This document shows positions 45,673-55,433 of a stretch of DNA of 64,000 bases, in pieces. The position numbers were made by a program, and so were the translations under genes. Position 1 is the first letter of the stretch; the number at the start of each line of letters is the position of its first letter. The notes below the pieces were generated by a model. That model searched no databases and was not told the DNA's origin. It worked only from the letters and a program-made list of their open reading frames with translations. This DNA comes from Dendrocalamus latiflorus (lineage: Eukaryota; Streptophyta; Magnoliopsida; Poales; Poaceae): contig CM029660.1 of the NCBI GenBank assembly GCA_017311315.1, forward strand, positions 31,443,410 through 31,507,409, in the 5' to 3' direction.

Positions 45673-46377
45673 ACTCTCTCTCTCCCCCCGCCGTGTGTGT
45701 GTGCAGCAAGGCCTTTTGTTCTAACTTCTTGCTTTGTTGTCGTATTTATACATAGTACGTGCCCCTGTTTAGCACCTTCAAAAGTCCGACCCCCATTGTC
45801 CTTGGGGAACGAGAACGACAGTGTTAAAAGTTAGATGGAGCAAAAGGCCAGAACAGAAGAGCAAGTACGTAGAGTACTAACTAGTGGTTCCGTCGAAAAA
45901 GTACCACTAACTAGTGCACCATATGTGCAAGGATTAGGGACACTGGCTGTTCTGACATTATATGCTCCGTTCTTTTAAGCTATTACTTGTAAATACGATA
46001 AATAGTATGAATTGATAGGAATTGAAACTAAAAATCGATCAAAAAAAAACAACGAGGCTATTTCTCAGGCTGCACGGGTCGCTGCTCTATGCGAATCCGA
46101 TGCCGTATTTGGAGGGGAAAAAATTGTACAGAACAGTAATTAATATCCGATCTGTATTCGATATTCGATGCATATCAGGAGACATTTGATAAAAATAGAA
46201 AAATAAACATATGGCAAAACGTCAAAAATGGATATGGGAGAATAATATGCTCTACTATTTCCATTCCAATTTTCTAAATTCTTTTGCGGGCACTCTATAC
46301 AACTTGACATAATAATTCAGTGTGCGCGGAAGAACCGAGGGTGCAGAGGCATAACACGGTCGAGCGCAGAGGTGGAG
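45673..46377 (-). promoter_or_regulatory. C1 upstream region, bounded by the Gypsy-B LTR
   Basis: About 0.7 kb separates the C1 start codon from the retrotransposon LTR. On the minus strand TATAAATA (45750-45743) sits 71-78 bp before the ATG, a good TATA box, with a CACGTAC motif just upstream of it. The leader contains (AC)n and a GA-rich tract. No other open frame is credible here. Confidence 0.7.
45743..45750 (-). promoter_or_regulatory. C1 TATA box
   Basis: TATAAATA on the minus strand. Transcription would start about 30 bp downstream, near 45715, leaving a 5' leader of about 40 nt. Confidence 0.6.
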
Positions 46378-46930
46378 TGATGTGGGGAGGGATGCCCAAT
46401 CTTCACGACGTAGAATTATGGATAACTAACCCGTGCAACCTAGTAATTGATGTGGCTAACCACCATTTCTATACGGCAACCTGCAGCACTCAAATTACTC
46501 AATCACACACTACAGTCTTTGTCTACTCACTATCGTGGAGCAGACACATTCAAGCAATTCCCAAGATTCACAAGAGCAACGGAGTGTCAACTAAAAAATA
46601 ACACCTAATACCAATTTGTGGTGAAAATAGCTCACACACAAAGATGAATAAGTGTTCTACTAATATTTTCAGCCATGAACTTATGTGATACATGGAGGGA
46701 GACACCCTCATATTTACAGGCTTTTAAGGTCTGTTTGCTACAGTGCCAAAAAGTGTGTGCTACAGTAATGGTGACATATGCGATGACCTCTTCGTGTTGA
46801 TCTTCTGTGGCTACATAATCTTTTATGGCTATGTTGACATATGCGCTTATGTCACATTCATGATAATCTTCTGTGGTTATGATGATATATGCACTTACAT
46901 CATATTCATGATGATCTTCTGTGGCTAGCT
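46378..46930 (-). repeat. Gypsy-B 3' LTR (inner border uncertain)
   Basis: The outer 130 bp match the right LTR. A tandem array of about 60-bp units (core CATGATGATCTTCTGTGGCTA) lies at about 46770-46930. I could not fix where the LTR ends and the 3' untranslated part begins. Confidence 0.6.
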
Positions 46931-46944
46931 TCTCATGTCTCGAA

Positions 46945-49900
46945 TGCTTCTTTTACATCCATTGCATTTTCCTCAAATATAAGGACATATAAAATAGAAA
47001 CATTAGGTAGCGACCAATTATCATGAGGATAAAAGTAGTTGCTAAGGAAAAGATTCACCTTCTGTCGCATTTGTCTCGCCCTAGCCCTTGTCTTTGGTCC
47101 AATTGGAGCTTATATAGTTGGTTCAACACTTGAAGTAAATGATGTAGTGTGCTTGCTAATGATATCCTCACCATTCTCCCTCTTTTGAACAGGAGTCATC
47201 CTCAACTCTATTTCTTGAAAACCAAAGAAAGGAGATAAGTATGAAATATTAAAAGTTGAGCTTACCCCATAGTCATCTCCTGGGAGTTCAATTTTGTAGG
47301 CATTGTCATTGATCTTCTCAAGCACTCTAAATGGGCCATCTCCTTTAGGCAATAACTTTGATTTAGCTTTTCAAAAAACATCTCTTTGCGAAGATGCAAC
47401 AAAATTAAGTTACCGGGTTCAAACAACATCTTTTTCTTCAATTTATTGGCATTTGCTACATAAAATTATGCTTTCTCCTCAATTTCTTCCTTGGTTTTGG
47501 GCATGGATTTTCTTGACATATTTAGCACACTTGGATGCTTCCATATTAGCACATTCTTGATGAGGTGAAGGCAGCAAATCAAGTGGTGTGATGGGTTTAA
47601 ATCCATACACAACCTCAAATGGACTAAGTTGAGTAGTAGAGTGTACCACTCTGTTATATGCAAACTCCACATACGGTAAGCACTCTGCCCACTCTTTGAT
47701 ATTCTTATTTATTATTATCCACAGTAAGGTGGATAAACTATGGTTCACTACCTCTGTTTGACCATCGGTTCGTGGGTAACAAGTCGTAGAGAATAACAAC
47801 CTTGTCTCAAGCTTGGCCTATAATGTTTTCCAAAAATAGCTCATAACTTGATATCACAATCAGAAACAATTGTCCTTGGCACTCCATGAAGCCTTACGAT
47901 TTCCCTGAATAACAAATTAGCTACGTGGAAAGCATCATTGCTTTTATAACATGGTATAAAATATGCCATCTTTGAAAATCTATCAACTATCATAAATACA
48001 AATCCCTCCCCTCTTAGTTCTTGCTAATCCTAGAATAAAATCTATACTAATATCTTCCCAAGGTACTTTAGGTACTAGAAGGGGAGCATATAATCCATGA
48101 GAGTTTAATATGTACTTAGCTTTGTGGCATGTGATACATCGTTACACAAATCGTTTGACGTCTTTTCTCATCTTTGGCCAATAAAAATGGTCGGCCAATA
48201 GTGTGTAAGTCTTCTTCCTACTGAAGTGTTCCATTAATCCTCCTATATGAGACTCTTGCAACAACAACAAACAGACAGACGACTCAGGAACACATAGCTT
48301 GTTAGTACAAAATAAAAATCCATCATGCACATGGTATTTGTCTCATCCTTTTTCATATTTGCAATGAGAGTATGGTACTAAAAATTCTCTATCATTGGCA
48401 CACATTTCTTTTAAACTTTCTAACCCAGGAACATTTACTTCTAATTGAGTTAAAAGTGCACATTTACATGACAAAGCATCAGCAATAATATTGTCTTTTC
48501 TTTTCTTATGTTTCACAACATATGGGAAGGTTTCTATGAACTCTACCCATCTAGCATGTCTATGATTCAATTTTGATTATCCTTTAAAGTATTTTAATGC
48601 CTTATGATCAAAATGTATAACAAATTTTTTGGACCAAAGATAATATTGCCATGTTTCAAGTACACAAACCAATGCATATAATTCTTTGTCATAAACAGGA
48701 TAGTTCAATTGTGCACTTTCTAATTTCTCACTAAAGTATGTAATTGGGTTTATTTCTTGCATTAATACACCATCAATACCAACTCAACTATCATCACATT
48801 TAATTTTAAAAATTTTAGTGAAGTCAGGTAATGGAAGCGTGGTGCTTCAGTCAAGCGCTTCTTTAATTCTTGAAATAATTTTTCTTTGATTCACCCCATT
48901 GAAAAGGAACACCTTCCTTAGTTAATTCATTAAGTCGGACAGTAATAATGCTAAAGTCCTTAACAAAACCCTGATAGAATCCAGCTAATCCATGAAAACT
49001 CCTAATTTGGCTAACATGTAGAGGAGTAGGCCAATTTTTAATTGCTTAAATTTTGATTCATCTACCTTAACTCCTTGACTTAAAACTACATTGCCTAGAA
49101 ATATAACCTTATTGGTATAAAAAGTGCACTTCCCAATATTGACATACAATTGTTCTTTTCTTGGCACTTCTAAGACTTACCTTATATGTTTAACATGTTC
49201 TTCCATGAATTTGCTATATATGAGGATGTCATCAAAATATACAACAACAAATTTTCCAATAAATGCTCTTAAGATATGATTCATTAATCTCATAAATGTA
49301 CTTTGGGCATTAGTTAAACCAAATGGCATAACTAACCATTCATACAAACCAAATTTTATCTTAAATGTAGTTTTTCATTCATCTCCAAGTTTTACTCTTA
49401 TTTGATGATATCCACTTTACAAGTCAATTTTAGATAATATGGTAGAGACACTAAGTTCATCTAACACATCATCATCTAACACACTTATTTAATGGCACGA
49501 CAATATATGCACAATCTCCATGATCTATCTTTTTAGGAACTAAAATAATAGGAACACATAAGGACTAAGACTTTCATGTACATATCATTTCTCAAGAAGT
49601 CCTTGTACTTAGCATTGAATTTCCTTGGTTTCTTCAGGGTTGATAGCACTAGGAATGAGATCAATTTGGTGCTCAATACCTCTTATGGGAGGCAATCTTG
49701 TAGGGATTTCTTTAGAAAACACATCTTCAAATGCCTGCAAAACTTTGAAAATAGCACTAGAAAGAGATGTTATGTCATTAGTTAAAATCAAAATATTCTT
49801 GTAAATGAGAACAATATGTATTATCTCATTTCTTTTATATTAAATTTGTTTATGATCATGACTAACTTCTTTTCTTCATTGTCCCTTTCAATTTTAGCTT

Positions 49901-50185
49901 TTCACTTTCTATCTTAACTTTCATCTTATTTTACATGTTTTGAGCTAGTATTTGATTATGTGTCATGGGAAACAATTTCTTAGTAAAACCTTCAATAAAT
50001 GTGTAGGTATTAGTGCATCCGTCGTGTATAACACTACGATCATATTGTCAATGGGGCCCTAAAAGCAAATGACATACAATCATAGGTACAACATCACAAG
50101 TAATAATATCAATGTAATCATGAATTTTAAATGTAACATTAACCATGTGTTGTACCATGACACTTCCACAATCACTTAACCATTG
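46945..50185 (-). pseudogene. Gypsy-B pol remnant: protease end, RT, RNase H, integrase
   Basis: Minus strand, in order: the protease tail (50185-50050, with VQWLSDCGSV and CDVVPM), the RT N-terminus (about 49791-49600, with FSKEIPTRLPP), RT with an intact YFDD at 49228-49239, RNase H (48762-48577, HFDHKALKYF), the integrase zinc region (about 48275-48130, HIGG...RCITCHKAK), the integrase core (47799-47479, with YPRTDGQTEVVN) and the C-terminal phrase KGDGPFRVLEKINDNAYKIE (from about 47350). Stops and shifts divide every domain, so it is inactive although the RT motif survives. A GPKTRARARQM-like tail extends to about 46945. Confidence 0.9.
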
Positions 50186-50190
50186 GACAT

Positions 50191-50436
50191 TGTCGTAGGG
50201 GTGGCCCCCACCTAAACCCAGCAGGCCTGGTAGGAGGTTATAAGGCCCAGAATAGGCCATGTGTAATGACATAACTGCCCCCAGAGGGGATAACCAGATG
50301 TAAGGGTATAACTGTAAAAGCACTCCTCATGTGTATATAAATGAATACAGGCCATGGGGAGAGGGCAGGCCATTTTGACTCATCTCCATCACTCTCCACT
50401 ACCATCTCTCTCTCTGTTTGGCCTGTAGCCACAACA
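50191..50436 (+). repeat. Gypsy-C 5' LTR
   Basis: 246 bp, TGTCGTAGGGG to CCACAACA. A TATATAAAT box occurs at about 50334-50342. The only difference from the 3' LTR lies in this box. Confidence 0.95.
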
Positions 50437-50437
50437 G

Positions 50438-50456
50438 TTGGCGCCGTCCGTGGGGA
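50438..50456 (+). promoter_or_regulatory. Gypsy-C primer-binding site
   Basis: TTGGCGCCGTCCGTGGGGA starts two bases after the LTR. Its form matches Tat-lineage primer sites and not the tRNA-Met type used by the other elements here. Confidence 0.85.
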
Positions 50457-50490
50457 GGACAAGGACAAGCCCAAAGACCGAAGAAGAAGG

Positions 50491-52131
50491 ATGGCACCGA
50501 AAAAAGCTTCATCAGCGGCGGCGAAGGGAAAGAAGACGGCTGGGTCGGAGCGGCGCGTGAATACCAGGGCTTCGGCATCGGCCGCCGAAGGAGCTGGCGG
50601 CGGCGCAGGCGCCGTGGTCGCGGGCGTCGACGCTCGCGCTACAATGACCGACCCCGCCAGCGCCGCTACAGCAACCGACCCGGCCAGCGCCGCTACAACG
50701 ACATCCGACCCCGTCGTTGGCGCTACAGCGACCGACCCCGCCAGCGTCGCTACAGCGACACCCAACCCTGTCGCTGGCACTGCAACGACAGCCCCCGCCA
50801 CCCTCGCTGGCGGCGCGGATCAGGCGGCCGGGGGTAGCCACAATGAAGCATCCGGCGGATCTGGAGATCGTGAGGCGATGGTCCCTGCACCGACCCGTCC
50901 GCTGGGTGTTCCGGCAGCCCCAACAGCACCTGCGGTGGAAAGCGCCATACTAGCAGCCCTCAACGCGTTCCAGCGGGAGCTAGGGGACCTTCGCGGAGCC
51001 GTCCGAGATATGCAAGAGGCTCGGAGCCAGCAGGCCGCGCCAGTAATCGCGCCCGAACCCACGCCGGAGAGGGCGGACAGTCGCGAAGCCCCCACGTCCA
51101 GTCGCGGGCCGCTGCGGCGCGTAGATCCGGAGTACCCGCTTTCGGCGGGGCTGCAGCAGGCGGCATGGCCCGAAGACTTCAAGTTTCCTAGCGCCATCGA
51201 CCCGTACAAAGGCGACACGGACCCCCGCGAGTTCGTGCGCGTGTACGAAACCGCGATCGAAGCCGCGGGCGGAGACGACACCACGAAGGCGAAGGGACTC
51301 CCCCTCGCACTGCAAGGAGTGGCGCTCTCTTGGTTCTTTACCATAGAGCCGGGCTCCATCTACGCGTGGGAGCAGCTCCGCGATCGCCTTCACAACAACT
51401 TCCAAGGAAACTATGTCGAGCGAGTCGACGCGGACCAACTCTTCGCTGTGAAGCAAAAACCCTCGGAGAAGCTCCGGGACTACTTCAAGCGCTTCGCCAA
51501 GATTCGATGCCAAGTGAAAGACGTTAATGAAACCACCGTCGTTAATGCAGCCATACAGGGCCTTCGTCCGGGCCCGATGGCCGAGTACAATGCGCGAAAA
51601 CCAATCAAGACGGTGGCGAAGCTCTTCGACAAAATGGAGGAATACGCAGGGCGGAAGAAGACACGCGGCGAAGGCAAGGTGACGACTCTAACACCAACCA
51701 GGCCGGAGCCTCGGCAAAAGCCGAAGATCCGCCGAAGGACGGTTCTTCGAAGGGAAAATGTAAGCAGGAGTCGTCCAGGGATGCGTCTGACCGCAGGGAC
51801 GCCTCGCACAAGGAGTCGTCCGCTCGGCCCAAGCACGGCCAGCAGAAGTCGAGGCAGAACCGGTACGTCCTCGACATTGAAGGCGGTTCCGACGAAGGCG
51901 CTCCCGCGGGCCGAGGCGGTCGAGGGCGCCGTGGCCGGGGGCGCGGCCGTGGCCGGGGCCGCGACGATAAAAGTCGTGGAGATTACGACGACCAGCACCA
52001 GGGACTGTGGTGCGTAGTCCACGGCCGCGGCAACCACGATACCCACACCTGCACCTCCATCGCGGTGCTTCGCGATAGCGTCGCTAGGGACAGGAACCCG
52101 GAGACGCGTCCGCCTGCGGTGGCCCACGTCT
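50491..52131 (+). pseudogene. Gypsy-C gag, frameshifted
   Basis: It starts MAPKKASSAAAKGKK at 50491. A low-complexity Ala/Thr/Asp segment (about 50640-50820) contains repeated TATDPAS units. The retrotransposon gag domain follows (51165-51660; FKFPSAIDPYKGDTDPREF, ALSWFFTI, EKLRDYFKRFAKI). Near 51680 the coding signal moves to another frame, giving DSNTNQAGASAKAED and later a GRG-rich tail with a WCVVHGRGNHDTHTC zinc-like motif. A stop lies near 52131. The original frame runs on to 52017 in compositional noise. I read it as a one-base mutation, though programmed shifting cannot be excluded from sequence alone. Gag with its RNA would make particles if an autonomous partner supplied the enzymes. 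Confidence 0.85.
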
Positions 52132-52908
52132 AATTCCCGTACGAGGCCCCCATGCAGGTACAGGCGCAAGGGATGCAACCCCAGGAGGGCCCCTTACGGA
52201 TCCAAGCTCACGTACAGCAGCCTCGGGAGGGCCTCCTGTCGCTGCAGGCCCCGGAGGTAACCCACCGCAGGGTCATTAACATCATATCCGGAGGCTCTGC
52301 GCTGGAATTCGCCTCAGCACGGTAGCAGAAGGCCTATGCGCAAAGACTACATCACGTGGCGGCATACCCAGCGCAAGCACCGCCGGACCGGGCGCAGCAC
52401 GAAGTTACATTCACACCCGACGACGCCCAAGGCGTGGACTTCCCTCATCAGGACCCCCTGGTCATCCGGGTCACTATCGCGGGATGCGACGTGGGGCGTG
52501 CCTTGGTGGACGGCGGTAGCTCCGCGAACGTATTGTTTGCGGCGGCCTTCGACCAGATGGGGATCCCTTGAAGCCGCCTAGGGCCCTCAGGAATCCCACT
52601 GCAGGGCTTCGGGGGGACAGCCCCTGCGGGCGCTGGGCCAAATAGGTCTTCAAGTCTCCTTCGGCCAAGATGACAATGTGCGGGCCGAAGATGCCACCTT
52701 CGACGTGGTCGACCTTCCGTACCCCTACAATGCCATATTAGGGCGCCCAATCCTCAACTCCTTCGGCGCGGTACCACATCACGGCTATCTATGCGTGAAG
52801 ATCCCGGGTCCCCAGACCATCATCACCGTCCGAGGCGACCAGGATATGGCCCGGCGCATCGAGCCAGGTACCAGGTGCTCGCGTCGCGAAGCCCAACGGC
52901 GCTCTTAG
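52132..52908 (+). pseudogene. Gypsy-C aspartic protease remnant
   Basis: RALVDGGSSANVLF carries the D-G-G-S-S active site typical of Tat proteases (Asp codon 52509-52511). After a stop at 52569 and a frame change near 52620, the C-terminal part reads TFDVVDLPYPYNAILGRP and PGPQTIITVRGDQ. Coding similarity ends near 52890 and no reverse transcriptase follows. Confidence 0.85.
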
Positions 52909-53153
52909 AGCTGGCGTCACAGCGCGGAGGTCCGCGGGGCCATTCAGAGGCGCCTTGGCGGGCCCTGCAGATGTCTAGCGACTAGAGGCTTCGGCCGCAC
53001 CAAGGACAAACGGTTAGTATATCCACCCCCTGTAATTGCTTACCCGCGCAAACGGGGATGTAATGAAGATCGCCGTTTGTCACCAATCTTTCTTCATCAC
53101 GCACAAGTACGCGGCGGAGGCGCGCGTAGGCTTGGCCAGCGCGCGTGTTCCCG

Positions 53154-53700
53154 CAGTATAAACAAAGACGCACGTTCGCGTGTGCACTCGCCGTAGCCAG
53201 GGGTACGGGACTGAGTATAAATCGAAGTCGCACGTTCGCGTGTGCACTCGCCGTAGCCAAAGGTGACGGGCCTGAGTATAAACAAAGACGCACGTTCGCG
53301 TGTGCACTCGCCATAGCCAGGGGTACGGGACTGAGTATAAATCGAAGTCGCACGTTCGCGTGTGCACTCGCCGTAGCCAAAGGTGACGAGCCTGAGTATA
53401 AACAAAGACGCACGTTCGCGTGTGCACTCGTCGTAGCCAGGGGTACGGGACTGAGTATAAATCGAAGTCGCACGTTCGCGTGTGCACTCGCCGTAGCCAA
53501 AGGTGATGGGCCTGAGTATAAACAAAGACGCACGTTCGCGTGTGCACTCACCGTAGCCAGGGGTATGGGACTGAGTATAAATCGAAGTCGCACGTTCGCG
53601 TGTGCACTCGCCGTAGCCAAAGGTGACGGGCCTGAGTATAAACAAAGACGCACGTTCGCGTGTGCACTCTCCGTCAAAGACACAGGCATGAGTATAAACG
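53154..53700. repeat. Gypsy-C array 1: 60-bp units in 120-bp dimers
   Basis: Nine units carry ACGCACGTTCGCGTGTGCACTC (or CGCACG) at exact 60-bp steps from 53167. Alternate units differ in a fixed way (AAACAAAG against AAATCGAAG; GGGGTACGGGAC against AAGGTGACGGGCC), making a 120-bp higher-order repeat. Each unit has GAGTATAAA. Frames stay open on both strands only because of the periodicity. Confidence 0.95.
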
Positions 53701-53737
53701 AAGACGTGTGGGGGGACGCCCCTGCACGCACTCTACG

Positions 53738-54160
53738 GAGTCTAAATAAGACGCGGATGTTCTCCCTGCGCACTCTACTGAGTATAAACAAGATGCGAAC
53801 CCCGCGCACGCCAGGGACTTCGTCCTTGTGCGTACTCTCCGGAGTATAAAAAGGACGTGGATGTCAACCCCACGCACTCTACGGAGTCTAAATAAGACGC
53901 GGATGTTCTCCCTGCGCACTCTACTAAGTATAAACAAGACACGAACCCCGCGCACGCCAGGGACTTCGTCCTTGTGCGTACTCTCCGGAGTATAAAAAGG
54001 ACGTGGATGTCGACCCCACGCACTCTACGGAGTCTAAATAAGACGCGGATGTTCTCCCTGCGCACTCTACTGAGTATAAACAAGACGCGAACCCCGCGCA
54101 CGCCAGCGACTTCGTCCTTGTGCGTACTCCCCGGAGTATAAATCAGACGTGGACGCCGAT
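53738..54160. repeat. Gypsy-C array 2: 146-bp units
   Basis: GAGTCTAAATAAGACGCGG recurs at 53738, 53884 and 54030, a period of exactly 146 bp. Each unit has three sub-blocks ending in GAGTCTAAA, GAGTATAAA and GAGTATAAA. Confidence 0.93.
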
Positions 54161-54407
54161 CCCACGCGAATCTTGCGCGGCTACCAATCGCGCACCCCAG
54201 CGTGTGGAGGCTCGCCTTCGCACACCACGGGAGGTATACGCAGGGGGTATTACGGAAACCAATTCCGGGAATCCCAGAGTACCGACGTTGCGCGCCAAAG
54301 GCTGGCCCCGGCATTGGCGCGCACGTGGGTTATGCGATACACCAGAGGCTACCCCCACCTCGGGGTGGAGGGACGTCGCGGTGCGGATGTCCACCTTCGC
54401 GCACGCC

Positions 54408-54850
54408 AGTCTACGGACTTTAAATAGGCTGTAGTGCGGAGGTTCGCCTTCGCACACGCCAGTCTACGGACTTTAAATAGGTCGTAGTGCGGAGGTTCAC
54501 CTTCGCACACGCCAGTCTACAGACTCTAAAAAGGCGAAGTGCCGAGGTCCGCCTCCGCACACGCCAGTCTACGGACTTTAAATAGGCCGTAGTGCGGAGG
54601 TTCGCCTTCGCACACGCCAGTCTACGGACTTTAAATAGGTTGTAGTGCGGAGGTTCGCCTTCACACACGCCAGTCTACGGACTCTAAAAAGGCGAAGTGC
54701 CGAGGTCCGCCTCCGCACACGCCAGTCTACGGACTATAAAAAGGCGAAGTGCCGAGGTCCGCCTCTGCACACGCCTGTCTACGGACTATAAAAAGGCGAA
54801 GTGTCGAGGTCCGCCTCCGCACCCGCCCGTCTACAGACCGTAAAAAGGTG
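54408..54850. repeat. Gypsy-C array 3: 53-bp units
   Basis: Nine units carry CACGCCAGTCTACGGACT at 52-53-bp steps (54408, 54461, 54514, 54566, 54619, 54672, 54724, about 54777, about 54829). Each is followed by TTTAAATAGG, CTCTAAAAAGG or CTATAAAAAGG. From 54851 to 55433 I see no gene, only GC-rich unassigned sequence. Confidence 0.93.
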
Positions 54851-55433
54851 AGGCGCCAAGGACTGCCCCCGCAAGCGCCGTTCTAAGGAACCCTTGCGCG
54901 ACTACTTCGCCAACGGCGCGCGTCGAGCACGGAGACCCCGTCCCCGCGCAGCATGTGGCGTACCGGTGAACCCGCAGTGGCATCAACACACAGCGCATAT
55001 CCTACGATGACAGAAAATCTGCATATCGAAAAAATCACACAAGTACAAAGGTCCGGCAGCATCCTTGCCGTTCTAAGCCGCTATCCTGCGGGCTCGTCCT
55101 TAACACGCGCTAAAGCTGGGGCCTCGCTCGAAGAAGGTCGGCCTGCCCAAAAGTTCAACGACTCCTCGGCCCTTTGCCAGCGTCGAAGGCGCCGCCGGGT
55201 CGCAAGGCCAGACGCGAGCAGTCGCCCCCAGCAAGGAAGCTGCCCGGGATGAAGGCAAGTCATCAGTTCGTGAAGCAAACACGCACTTTATTCATTCAAT
55301 TAAGGGGCAGACGCTACAACGCACACCACACCTAACCACGTTGGCGCCGCACCTGTGAGCCTTCGGCGTCCTCGGAGGCCTCAGCGCCACCCTCGTCGCG
55401 CCGCGGGACCTCTGCACCACCCTCGTCGCGCCG

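Noticed and set aside
46743..46928. 61-codon frame with CGY-rich repeats
   Set aside because: It follows a 60-bp tandem repeat in the Gypsy-B LTR region and has no gene features.
50341..50490. Upstream in-frame ATG at 50341 for the Gypsy-C gag
   Set aside because: It lies in the 5' LTR upstream of the likely mRNA start and primer site; the ATG at 50491 opens the recognisable gag N-terminus.
53082..53850. Long open frames on both strands through the 60-bp and 146-bp arrays (up to about 275 codons)
   Set aside because: Unit lengths and composition keep several frames open at once; the peptides are pure repeats without a start context or domain.
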